From Candidatus Bathyarchaeota archaeon (GTDB lineage: Archaea > Thermoproteota > Bathyarchaeia > Bathyarchaeales > Bathycorpusculaceae), in contig JAGTQT010000003.1 in the NCBI GenBank assembly GCA_018396615.1, positions 6,149 through 18,144 on the forward strand: 11,996 nucleotides of DNA, in the 5' to 3' direction. The notes below the pieces were generated by a model that worked only from the letters and a program-made list of their open reading frames with translations, made no database searches and had not been told where the DNA came from. This document shows, piece after piece, positions 1 to 7,144 of this stretch (position 1 is its first letter; the number at the start of each line of letters is the position of its first letter). Both the position numbers and the translations under genes were made by a program.

Positions 1-710
1 CCTCCCGCGCCGCTACTGGAAACATTCACCCTTCCCAAAACCAGAAAACGCTGATCCACCTTCTCTTGGTACAGCCCGTACATCTCCACAGAATGGCAGG
101 TAAGGTTGAAAACAAAATAAGACCCAGAATAACTCAACGGCAACATAAAATTGCACAATCCATCATCATTAGTTTGAGAAGCGCTTATACATGAGCCATT
201 AACGCAAAACTCAACAAAGAAGTTCTTAACCGGATCATCAATAACATAGAATCCTTGTGGAGACCAGAACTTCGGAGCTAAACTATAAGACAGCCATTCC
301 GAATAACTTCCTTCCGTATACAACCTAGGCTTCGCGACAGCAACCACAATATTCAAACAATCACCAGCAACGACTTCAGGAATATGAACAACCAGATTCG
401 TGGGACAAGGCAAAATCTCAACAGGCTCGTTGCCAACCGCAACAATCTCAGGAGGATTACCTGTAACCAGCTCACAAAAAATACTATGTGAACCAGTGAT
501 TAGGGGACACCACGTAAGAACAGATTCATAAACAATCAGAGAGCTCGAGTTCAGCCATAAAGTTAGATTAGAGGAGCCAAGAAAGTGAGAGGGAATTACA
601 GAATCATAGTAGTACCTCATCGTGTATCCTATGCTCAAGTTGAGAGGAGAATCAGTGTGATAGCAACCATAGATCTTTGAAGGAAGCACAGCATAAAGGG
701 GGAATATTCT
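1..710 (-). CDS. Frameshifted continuation of Ig-like surface protein (partial)
   Basis: Translating the minus strand from 710 down to the window edge gives about 236 codons without a stop, directly after a TAG at 713-711 in this frame. The first ATG in the frame is at 620, but it has no signal peptide behind it, so I read this as the downstream part of the gene starting at 1536, displaced by one base. The product looks extracellular: beta-strand-like, with several N-X-S/T sequons (NLS, NLT, NSS, NGS, NLT, NVS) and scattered cysteines. Near 160-60 it holds a segment of the form DDGLCNF..PL..SGSY that parallels CGLAEFSLAL..SAGNY in the upstream part, which suggests tandem Ig-like domains on both sides of the lesion. 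The 3' end lies outside the window. The specific function is unknown; adhesion or cell-envelope structure is an inference. Confidence 0.6.
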
Positions 711-1536
711 CTACAACAATAATCACTTCCCCTCCTTCTGAAAGCAGACCATGTTTACCTTCACCTAAATTTCCAACAGTCTCATTACCCAAAACCTCAA
801 AGTCCACAACATCTTCCGATTTTCCAAAATTCTCATTCCCCTCGTGGCAGGCTCTAACACTATAGTTTCCAGCAGAAACATTCAACGCCAAACTAAACTC
901 AGCAAGACCACAAGAACTAGTATTAACCGACCCAACCGGAAACCAGCCATCACTCACCCTATGTCTATTGCTAAACTGAAGATAAAAATCAACTGTCTCA
1001 TTAACAACAGGATAACCTTGCCTATCCGTCAAATTGGCAGACAAAGACAAACAACGCGAAGACTCATCATAACCACACACAAGCCCAATCTGCGTCTCGG
1101 CGCCTGTTACCTCAAACACAAAAACAGACGAATCTGAATAAAACACACCAGGCAAAGGACTATTAAAAGAATAAACATCCAAAACCACACCATACACATT
1201 TCCTGCTTTAAACTCGGGCGATAAAAGAGGAACAACAATAACAAGCGTTTCACCATAAATGCCTCCCTGCTTCTCGCAAACTAGAGAGGAGTTCAAATAG
1301 AATCTTAAATCAAACTTATCAACACGTTCACACTCTGCTTTAACAACAAAGCTATCACCGATAACGTATCGGCTGGCTGCTTCTTTTTCCCTTTGAGACT
1401 CACAAACAAATGATTTCAGCAGTGCTCGAGGTTTATACGCGTCTACGATTTGAACCATCGTCAAGTAAGACGAAACCGAAATGCTTAAGACAAGAAATAA
1501 ACCCAAAATTTTTCTATTATATGCAACCATAGACAC
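652..1536 (-). CDS. Secreted Ig-like-domain protein, N-terminal part
   Basis: This 294-residue product begins with a short basic stretch and a hydrophobic segment (about residues 10-32), which I read as a signal peptide or N-terminal anchor. The remainder is predicted extracellular. It has at least seven N-X-S/T sequons (for example at 82, 168, 179, 205, 219, 224 and 251) and an Ig-like or invasin-like domain at about 145-250, with the pattern T..IGL, ANLTDRQGYPV, V.FYLQF, CGLAEFSLAL and GNYSVRAC. The listed start is GTG at 1536, six bases after an AAAGGG; an ATG two codons in (1530) is an equally plausible start. The last 14 residues (after the ProPro near residue 280) look like an out-of-frame tail, because the next frame continues the protein to the window edge. 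The gene has its own TATA-like box and appears more AT-rich than the neighbouring enzyme genes. The function is not recognised beyond a surface role. Confidence 0.65.
   Translation of the reverse strand: MSMVAYNRKILGLFLVLSISVSSYLTMVQIVDAYKPRALLKSFVCESQREKEAASRYVIGDSFVVKAECERVDKFDLRFYLNSSLVCEKQGGIYGETLVIVVPLLSPEFKAGNVYGVVLDVYSFNSPLPGVFYSDSSVFVFEVTGAETQIGLVCGYDESSRCLSLSANLTDRQGYPVVNETVDFYLQFSNRHRVSDGWFPVGSVNTSSCGLAEFSLALNVSAGNYSVRACHEGNENFGKSEDVVDFEVLGNETVGNLGEGKHGLLSEGGEVIIVVENIPPLCCASFKDLWLLSH
698..702 (-). other. C5 tract at frameshift point in Ig-like surface gene
   Basis: On the coding strand the frame reads ATT CCC CCT TTA and ends at a TGA at 654-652. Removing one C gives ATT CCC CTT TAT and joins the upstream frame to the frame that stays open to position 1. 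The joined protein would read VVENIP then LYAVLPSK. A prolyl-tRNA on CCC could also move forward one base and re-pair with CCC, giving the same joined product. The sequence alone cannot separate an assembly error, a real mutation, a variable tract or recoding. Confidence 0.6.
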
Positions 1537-1558
1537 ACCGAACCCTTTAATTTTTCAG

Positions 1559-1580
1559 CTACTAAATATAAATCTTATGG
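1559..1580 (-). promoter_or_regulatory. TATA-box promoter of the Ig-like surface gene
   Basis: On the coding strand, TTTATATTT lies at about 1573-1564, some 30-38 bases upstream of the candidate GTG (1536) and ATG (1530) starts. The usual archaeal distance of roughly 25 bases from box to start site would put transcription initiation near 1540, leaving a leader of only a few bases. The AAAGGG at about 1543-1548 could then be largely within or before the leader, so a leaderless or near-leaderless mRNA is possible. Confidence 0.5.
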
Positions 1581-1639
1581 AAAATACTATTAGAACAATC
1601 CTCTATGAACATCCAAACTCGATCAAAACTTTGACAAGT

Positions 1640-1690
1640 TCCAACAAAACAAAGAATAATCAAACAACCGCAATAATCAATGTCAAATTA
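1640..1690 (-). terminator. Possible T-rich terminator after glmU
   Basis: Just after the glmU-like stop codon the coding strand is T-rich with short T runs (TTGTTTGATTATTC, then TTTGTTTTGTTGG), the form many archaeal intrinsic terminators take. No clear hairpin is visible. The assignment rests on composition and on a separate promoter starting the next gene just downstream. Confidence 0.25.
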
Positions 1691-1693
1691 GAG

Positions 1694-2977
1694 TCATTTA
1701 GCCAGTTTCTCTTCCTCTAAGCTTTGTTTAAGCATCACCTTCACATCCGAAGACACGTCACGGTAAACCACCACACCCGGCCCAATCCAGCTGTTGCATC
1801 CAACCTTCACCCCAGGCATCAGAAGCGCGCCTATCCCTGTCTTCACGTTGTCTCCCAAGACCGCTCCAAGCTTACGTCTTCCACTGTCCACCAAAGCATC
1901 TTTAACCACCATCTTGACCGAGCCGCCGTCAAGTCTAAAATTGCCCGTGATCGTGCCCGCGCCAAGGTTGCAGTTTTCGCCTATTATGCTGTCTCCAATG
2001 TAGGAGAGGTGCCCGACATGAGCCTTATCCATGATAATGCTTTCTTTGACTTCGCATGCGTTGCCAATGCGCACCTTGCTGTTGATGGTTGTGTAGGGGC
2101 GGATGTAGCAGTTCGGTCCTATGTCGCATTCTTCGCCGATGAGTGCAGGTCCCTCTATGTATGCTCCTGAACGTATCCGCGCGGTCTCGGCAACCGTGAC
2201 TTCGCCAATAATGTGTGCGCCGTTCTCAACTGTCCCGCGGATTTTGTGCTTCATCCTGTCAAGCATCCAGCGGTTTGCCTCAAGCAAATCCCACGGCTTG
2301 CCGATTTCAAGCCAATTTTCTCGGGAAAGTTTTGCCGCTATGATCTTTTTGTGCTCGCCGAGTATACGCGAGATTGCGTCCGTAATCTCTATTTCTCCTC
2401 GAGGTGAAGACGAAATCTCTTTGATCTTTGCGAAAATCTCTGGCGAGAAGATGTAGACTCCCGCGTTAGCGAGGTTGGAGGGTGCTTCGCTGTTTTTGGG
2501 TTTTTCAACTATGCCTTTCACGTTTTTTTCGTCTTCAGCGAGCTCCACGATGCCGTAGCTCTCTGTGTGCTCCACAGGAACAACAGCCATCGCAATCGTT
2601 GGTTTTTCCGCTTCGTAGGCTGCAATAACGGTTTTTACTGCTTCTGCCGTAAAGAGTACGTCACCGTACACTAAAAGGAACTCCTCTTTCATGTAAGGTT
2701 CGACAACGCTGACAGCGTTGCCGGTTCCGAGAACTGCCTTTTGCTCCACGTAGTCGATTTTTAAGCCAAGTTTTTCGCCGTTGCCGAAGTGGCGGCGGAT
2801 GGCGTCTCCCATGTAGTGTACAACTATGGTTACTTCGTTTATTCCCGACGCCTTTACGGCGTCTAGGCAGTGTTCAAGCAGAGGCTTTCCCGCGATCTTT
2901 AGCAGGTGTTTAGGTCTGGTTGATGTCAGCGGTAGAAGCCGTTTTCCTTCGCCTGCAGCCAAGATCACGCTTTTCAT
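1694..2977 (-). CDS. glmU: Bifunctional sugar-1-phosphate nucleotidylyltransferase/acetyltransferase (GlmU-like)
   Basis: This 427-residue enzyme likely acetylates glucosamine-1-phosphate and then transfers UMP from UTP to make UDP-GlcNAc. Residues 1-240 form the nucleotidyltransferase domain: LAAGEGKRLLPLTSTRPK at 6-23, GTG at 84-86, GD at 105-106, NAG at 171-173 and EIEITD at 195-200. Residues about 247-408 are a left-handed beta-helix of hexapeptide repeats. The segment GHLSYIGD (322-329) matches the bacterial GlmU acetyltransferase site, so His323 is the expected catalytic base; NLGAGT follows. Length and layout fit archaeal bifunctional enzymes of the Sulfolobus ST0452 type. The ATG at 2977 is eight bases after AAGGAG (2991-2986) and overlaps the glmM stop in ATGA, implying translational coupling. 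Sugar specificity (GlcN versus GalN or Glc) cannot be fixed from sequence alone. No truncation is seen. Confidence 0.93.
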   Translation of the reverse strand: MKSVILAAGEGKRLLPLTSTRPKHLLKIAGKPLLEHCLDAVKASGINEVTIVVHYMGDAIRRHFGNGEKLGLKIDYVEQKAVLGTGNAVSVVEPYMKEEFLLVYGDVLFTAEAVKTVIAAYEAEKPTIAMAVVPVEHTESYGIVELAEDEKNVKGIVEKPKNSEAPSNLANAGVYIFSPEIFAKIKEISSSPRGEIEITDAISRILGEHKKIIAAKLSRENWLEIGKPWDLLEANRWMLDRMKHKIRGTVENGAHIIGEVTVAETARIRSGAYIEGPALIGEECDIGPNCYIRPYTTINSKVRIGNACEVKESIIMDKAHVGHLSYIGDSIIGENCNLGAGTITGNFRLDGGSVKMVVKDALVDSGRRKLGAVLGDNVKTGIGALLMPGVKVGCNSWIGPGVVVYRDVSSDVKVMLKQSLEEEKLAK

Positions 2978-4347
2978 CTACATTTCTCCTTAACGATTTT
3001 TCTAACGAGACTGGAACTCTTTTTCATTATTTCTTTTGCGGCTTTTAATGATTCACCTTCAACTGTTATCCTTACAATAGGCTCGGTGCCTGACGCTCTG
3101 ACCAAAACCCAGCCATCTTCCAGAGCTAGACGGACACCGTCAATGTTGAAGGAATCTTTGTACGCTGGAAAAGAAGCCTTAAGTCTTTTCTCTACTTCCA
3201 TGACTGTCTCTTGTTTTGCCTTGACGCGGCATGGGATATTTTCTCTCAGTGTCTGGTACTGAGGAATCTCTTTGATAATTTGGGATAAGCTTTTTTCTCC
3301 CTCTTCCAAAGCTTCAAGAAGTAGCGCCGAGGAAAGTATTCCATCAGGACAATGGTGGAATTGCGGGTGTATCCATGCGCCGCATGGTTCGCCTCCGAAG
3401 ACTGCGCCGTGCTTTTTCATGGCTGATGAAACGTAGATGTCGCCGACTCTGGTGCGAATGACTTTCCCTCCACAAGCTTCCACGGCTCTCTCAATGCTCA
3501 TGGATGCTTCCACATTGGTAACGACGACTCCGCCTTTCCTTTTCCTTATAACATGCGCCGCAAATGCTGAAAGTACGCGGTCAAAATCTACAAAGTTGCC
3601 CATCTCATCGATAAAGGCTACTCTGTCGCCGTCGCCATCATAGGCAACCCCTAGGTCAGCGTCAAGCTTTTTCACAGCTTCACCAAGATACGCGAGAGTT
3701 TCAGCTTTGGGCTCTGGGCTTCTTGCGGGGAAATGTCCATCTGGTTGCGTGTTTATGGCGGTGACTTTGCAGCCTAGGTTTCGGAGAATTTTTGGCGCCG
3801 TGCCATATGTTGCTCCGCAGCCAGAGTCTAAAACTACGTGCCATTTTTTCGTAAGCCTGACTTTTTTGCAGATCATCTCTATGTAGCTGTTGCTTTCGTC
3901 GACTTGTGTTGCTTTGCCTATGTGCTGCCACTCAGCAAGCCGAAAGTTTCCGGTTGCCACAAGTTTTTCTATCTTGTCTTGTTGTTCCTCGCTGTATGCT
4001 AGGCTGTTTTTGTCAAAGATTTTTATCCCGTTGTACTGAGGCGGGTTATGCGAAGCAGTAATCATAAGTCCAGCATCAGCATCAAGCCTTCTTGTCAAGT
4101 AGGCTAAGGCAGGCGTGGGCAAAGTTCCCAAGCATAACGCGTCTGCACCGCACGCTGTGATTCCCGCGACTGCTGCTTTTTCCAGCATTTGACCGGAGAC
4201 CCTTGTGTCTCTGGCTACAGTGATCTGCTCCGCCTTGGAGAATGTTGCCACCGCCATCCCTATCTGCGTTGCTAGAACTGGTGTCAGGTCAATGTTGACT
4301 ATGCCGCGCACGCCTGAGCTTCCGAAAAGCTTTGTTGGTCTCGTCAA
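2974..4347 (-). CDS. glmM: Phosphoglucosamine mutase (GlmM-type phosphohexomutase)
   Basis: This 457-residue alpha-D-phosphohexomutase is expected to convert glucosamine-6-phosphate to glucosamine-1-phosphate, the substrate of the next gene. All four family loops are present in order: the phosphoserine motif TASHNPP with Ser99, the metal-binding DGDGDR at 237-242, the sugar-recognition loop GGEPCG at 318-323, and the phosphate-binding RASGTEP at 417-423. The start is TTG at 4347, preceded by AAGGTG about 11 bases upstream; no ATG or GTG occurs in frame between it and the upstream stop at 4398-4396, and the protein begins at the usual K-LFGSSGVRG. Its last codon and stop overlap the glmU start. 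A 119-base gap separates it from the kinase gene; I see no strong TATA box in the gap, so read-through from the kinase or a weak promoter is possible. A phosphomannomutase or phosphoglucomutase role cannot be excluded by motifs, but the coupling to glmU favours GlmM. Confidence 0.93.
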   Translation of the reverse strand: MTRPTKLFGSSGVRGIVNIDLTPVLATQIGMAVATFSKAEQITVARDTRVSGQMLEKAAVAGITACGADALCLGTLPTPALAYLTRRLDADAGLMITASHNPPQYNGIKIFDKNSLAYSEEQQDKIEKLVATGNFRLAEWQHIGKATQVDESNSYIEMICKKVRLTKKWHVVLDSGCGATYGTAPKILRNLGCKVTAINTQPDGHFPARSPEPKAETLAYLGEAVKKLDADLGVAYDGDGDRVAFIDEMGNFVDFDRVLSAFAAHVIRKRKGGVVVTNVEASMSIERAVEACGGKVIRTRVGDIYVSSAMKKHGAVFGGEPCGAWIHPQFHHCPDGILSSALLLEALEEGEKSLSQIIKEIPQYQTLRENIPCRVKAKQETVMEVEKRLKASFPAYKDSFNIDGVRLALEDGWVLVRASGTEPIVRITVEGESLKAAKEIMKKSSSLVRKIVKEKCR

Positions 4348-4466
4348 GCTTCTTGTTACACCTTGTTTTAGCGCTTTATGTGTATCTAGTTTGTTCTAAG
4401 CAAAAATACTTTGGGTTGCTGTTTGCGGTAGGCTAGGTAGGCGCGTCTGTCTAGTTGTTTATTGTT

Positions 4467-5558
4467 TTAGTGCTTTTGTGAGTTTTTCTTTTGCATTTTT
4501 GTCAAAAAGTTTAGAAGCTGTTTCCGTGTAGGGTGCTGCGCGGCAGGATTCGAGATGTAGTAGGCTGCAACCGCGTTTGCCAAAATCAATCTGCAGTCAT
4601 CTGGGAGCCTATTCGCGTCTCCGAGAATGTTTCCAGCGTTCCATGCGTCTCCCGCGCCTGTTGCCCTCAAAACTGGAACCCTAAACGAGTGCACAACTGT
4701 CTCGTCTTTTCTGGTGTATGTGGCTGAGAAGCTTGTCGTATGTAGGTCGATTCTTGCAGACAAGTGCTGTGCCAAAGTTTTTGCTGATTGCTTTGCCATT
4801 TTTTCTAGCGTTGTGTCTTTTTGGTATGTTTCGCTTTTTGTAAAGTATTTGGCGTACTGGAAGGCTTCATTTTCATTCACGCTTAGAATATCTAGGTTCC
4901 TGCTTTGGAGAACTTTTTTCACAAGTTCGGCGGCTTTTTCTATGTTTGGAGAGGGATCCGCAGTATCGTAGTAGCTTTTGCCTCTGCCTTTTTTCTTGTA
5001 TTCGCCGAAGACCTTGCTTGCTAGGGTTGTTCCGAATCTTCTTGTCCCCGCCCAGTTGAACACACAAACGTAGTCCGCTTTCTGGATGGCTTCAAAATCA
5101 CGGTCATCCAAGTCATCTGGACCAAAATGGGTAAGGGAGCCTACATCTCTTAGCATGACGTTAGCTTTTCCCTCTGCTGTCTCAAATTCGATTGCTGTCG
5201 TCACGGATGCTTTGTCGAAAATTTTAACGTGGGAAAGATCAAGCTTGCCGTTTCCAAAGTAGAGCTTGAGCATTTTGAGCCCAAGCCTGCTCGTGCATAT
5301 TATAGGCGTCACTTTTACGTTTAGGGCTACAAGCGCTGAGGCTGTGTTGACGGCGTTTCCCCCTCTGATGTCTGCCTGTTCTATTCCATCGATGCTTCCG
5401 CCTTTTCTCAGTGCAATGGACTTCACGTTTTCATAAAACTCGTCTACGTTGGCTTTCATTTTTACCAGTCGGTCAAGAAAGAAGTCGGGCATGACAACGA
5501 CTTCGGTTTTTTCCGTTTCTTGTTTGAGAAGCTCTTGCACTTCTCTTGGGACATCCAT
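4467..5558 (-). CDS. PfkB/ribokinase-family carbohydrate kinase
   Basis: The product has 363 residues and belongs to the ribokinase-like fold. The N-terminal signature RGGNAVNTASAL is at 65-76, the NxxE metal/phosphate motif is Asn228-Glu231, and the C-terminal signature ATGAGDAWNAG is at 299-309 with Asp304 as the expected catalytic base. YYDTADPS at 196-203 occupies the place of the nucleotide-domain strand after the sugar site. An N-terminal stretch of about 50 residues precedes the first signature and holds hydrophobic VVVMPDFFLDRLV. The family phosphorylates sugars or nucleosides with ATP, but the substrate is not readable from these motifs. The position before glmM and glmU makes a hexosamine or hexose substrate a reasonable guess, no more. 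The ATG at 5558 follows AAGGAG (5577-5572) by 13 bases, rather long. The 137 bases upstream contain neither a gene nor a clear promoter. Confidence 0.87.
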   Translation of the reverse strand: MDVPREVQELLKQETEKTEVVVMPDFFLDRLVKMKANVDEFYENVKSIALRKGGSIDGIEQADIRGGNAVNTASALVALNVKVTPIICTSRLGLKMLKLYFGNGKLDLSHVKIFDKASVTTAIEFETAEGKANVMLRDVGSLTHFGPDDLDDRDFEAIQKADYVCVFNWAGTRRFGTTLASKVFGEYKKKGRGKSYYDTADPSPNIEKAAELVKKVLQSRNLDILSVNENEAFQYAKYFTKSETYQKDTTLEKMAKQSAKTLAQHLSARIDLHTTSFSATYTRKDETVVHSFRVPVLRATGAGDAWNAGNILGDANRLPDDCRLILANAVAAYYISNPAAQHPTRKQLLNFLTKMQKKNSQKH

Positions 5559-5695
5559 ATGTGTTCTTGTTCTCCTTGCTTATTGGCGGTGACTGCGAGT
5601 TACGTTGTTTCGTAGACTATTTTAGCGTGTCTGAATATTCTGCGTGTCGCGCGGGATCGTTGAAAGAGTCGGACGGGCTGCGTACCCCGATGCGT

Positions 5696-6517
5696 TTAGG
5701 CAAGTATCCATTTCACGAAGAGCCACACGACATCGCCGAAGACTAAGGCGACTACCAGTCCAGCGGTTATGAAGATCAGCATGGGTAAGCCAGGCGTAGC
5801 CCAGACCTTGTTTTGGATTACTCCTTTCTCGGCGGCGTGGCTTAGGCGGTTGACTATTTCGTTTCTTCCTTCGTCTTTTGGCATTAGGAGCAGCTTTCTT
5901 TTGACTGTGCCTTGGCTGTTTTGTTCAACGTCTTCGAGTGGGTAGATGTGCCATTTTTCCTTGAGTTTCTCTATGGGCATTTTGTATCCTGTCAGCAGGA
6001 CTAGAGTTCTTTTGGCGATGGATACGGTTGCGTGTTCTCCTTCGAAGAGTGTTTTTTTGTATGCTTTATGCGAAACTATGTTGTAGAGAAATAGGTATGC
6101 TGCGGTTCCCGCGGCAAACAGCACGGCGTTGGTGAACACTGTTATTGGGAAAGCTAGCTGCGCAATAAGCGAAGGCTCTCCCGAGAAAGGTGTTAACAGA
6201 GGTTGCGGGTAGAAGGGCAGGGCAAGCGCTAGGCACATGAGAGCTTTGGCGTCGGCTCCTCCGAATCCTCCTGTGTAGAAGATTATGAGAGCGAAGGCTG
6301 ACGTTAAGCCTACGCACACTCCATAAAAAAGCAGCATCGGCGAATCGAAGATGTATATCTCTAGGAATGTGATGATGAAGGCTAGCGGCGCGAAAAATAT
6401 CCAGACCTTGTTGCTTACTTCTCGGCTTTGGTAGTCCCTCCAAGAAGAATATACAAGAAAGAGTAAGGCTACAGAGGTTCTTGCCGCGCTAAGCCAGACC
6501 TGCAAATCGAGCACCAT
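5696..6517 (-). CDS. Archaeal prepilin peptidase (A24 aspartic protease, PibD/FlaK type)
   Basis: This 273-residue membrane protease should remove the short class III signal peptides of pilins at the cytoplasmic face before assembly. Two catalytic aspartates are identifiable: Asp28 in SWRDYQSREV, matching the D..xREI-like motif after the first membrane helix, and Asp89 in GGFGGADAKAL, the archaeal version of GxGD. Hydrophobic helices fall at about 12-24, 38-56, 61-81, 91-102 and 118-147. A charged segment at about 150-235 is predicted cytoplasmic, and KVWATPGLPMLIFI then leads into the last helix at about 244-270, a C-terminal layout typical of the archaeal family. The ATG at 6517 is six bases after AAGGA. 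It lies 71 bases after the pilin stop with no obvious promoter between, so co-transcription is likely. Whether it serves this pilus only, or also an archaellum elsewhere, is not shown. Confidence 0.92.
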   Translation of the reverse strand: MVLDLQVWLSAARTSVALLFLVYSSWRDYQSREVSNKVWIFFAPLAFIITFLEIYIFDSPMLLFYGVCVGLTSAFALIIFYTGGFGGADAKALMCLALALPFYPQPLLTPFSGEPSLIAQLAFPITVFTNAVLFAAGTAAYLFLYNIVSHKAYKKTLFEGEHATVSIAKRTLVLLTGYKMPIEKLKEKWHIYPLEDVEQNSQGTVKRKLLLMPKDEGRNEIVNRLSHAAEKGVIQNKVWATPGLPMLIFITAGLVVALVFGDVVWLFVKWILA

Positions 6518-6588
6518 GAGAGTCCTTTTTACTAAAGATGGTGTTTTTGTGTATTACGGGATGCTGGACGTAAAGAGTATTGGCTTTT

Positions 6589-7041
6589 TTATGTTGGAGC
6601 CTGTTCAGGCCACGATGGATCTCCAAGTATGTGTCCGGTAGTGAATACCACTTTAAAGTAGTAGGTGGTTCCTGCTGTCCAATTATAGTTCAGAGTGATC
6701 GTTGAGATGCTTCCTGCTGGTACGGATATGGGTATTGTCTGCGTGGGAGTCTGTTCTTCTAGTGCTCCGGCGGTTTCTCCACAGTAGACTTTTGAGATTG
6801 CAGTGTCTGTGGTTCCGGAGTTTCCTATGTCAATGTTTATTTTCTTGGTTGTTCCTTGTGTATAGAAGCTTACGTTTGCTTTGTAGGGCATTACTCCTGC
6901 TTGTTGTCCCGCGCTGCTCATGTAGGTCATTATCCACGCGTATGTGACGACTATGGCTGCGACTGCTATTACGATGAGGAGTAGCGTTGCGAGTATTGGT
7001 GATATGGCTTTCTTGGATTTTTGTCCATGTTTGTCTGACAT
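6589..7041 (-). CDS. Type IV pilin / archaellin N-terminal domain protein
   Basis: This 150-residue protein has the class III signal of archaeal pilins: a charged leader (MSDKHGQKSKKA) followed by the hydrophobic stretch ISPILATLLLIVIAVAAIVV and TYAW. Cleavage is expected after KKA, just before ISPIL, leaving the helix that packs the pilus core. The head, residues about 48-150, is beta-rich with sequons NVS and NWT and a DIGNSGTTDTAI segment, a pattern common in archaeal pilins (often annotated DUF1628). The ATG at 7041 is preceded by AAAGGTGA (7053-7046), a strong match to the 16S tail, and by a TATA-like box. The prepilin peptidase follows directly. The single cysteine at about residue 87 is unpaired. 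I take it as the major or a major-type subunit because of its size and strong translation signals; this is inference. Confidence 0.9.
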   Translation of the reverse strand: MSDKHGQKSKKAISPILATLLLIVIAVAAIVVTYAWIMTYMSSAGQQAGVMPYKANVSFYTQGTTKKINIDIGNSGTTDTAISKVYCGETAGALEEQTPTQTIPISVPAGSISTITLNYNWTAGTTYYFKVVFTTGHILGDPSWPEQAPT

Positions 7042-7080
7042 GTTTTCACCTTTAGGTTTCGTGTTTAGGAAGTATCATGA

Positions 7081-7096
7081 TTGTTTATTTAACTCG
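7081..7096 (-). promoter_or_regulatory. TATA-box promoter of the pilin gene
   Basis: The coding strand carries TTAAATAAA at 7092-7084. A start site about 25 bases downstream would fall near 7062, leaving a leader of about 20 bases that contains the AAAGGTGA ribosome site. An independent promoter between the large protein and the pilin would allow the small subunit to be made in excess over the large ones. Confidence 0.45.
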
Positions 7097-7144
7097 TATG
7101 AACCGTGAATAAGAATTCCAAATAAGTCTGCATTCCACTTCTCC

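Noticed and set aside
618..620. ATG at 620 as an independent start for a separate downstream gene
   Set aside because: It has no signal peptide, promoter or convincing ribosome site, and coding-like sequence in the same frame extends upstream of it to the frameshift point.
1724..2170. Plus-strand open frame of 148 codons
   Set aside because: It lies entirely antisense to the glmU-like gene, whose motifs are complete, and its translation shows no family features; the same holds for the plus-strand frames opposite glmM, the kinase, the pilin and the giant protein.
3379..3396. Cysteine instead of serine in the GlmM sugar loop (GGEPCG)
   Set aside because: The key Glu is kept, and as I recall archaeal phosphohexomutases vary at the following positions, so loss or change of function is not supported.
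5559..5695. Possible tRNA or structured RNA in the GC-richer gap between the peptidase and kinase genes
   Set aside because: I found no acceptor-stem pairing, T-loop GGTTCGA-like motif or clear hairpin on either strand. Only the AAGGAG of the kinase gene is interpretable there.
5696..7041. Archaellum (flagellum) operon
   Set aside because: The peptidase and pilin could in principle belong to one, but no FlaG/F/H/I/J genes are present and the 150-residue protein looks like a pilin rather than a motility filament subunit.
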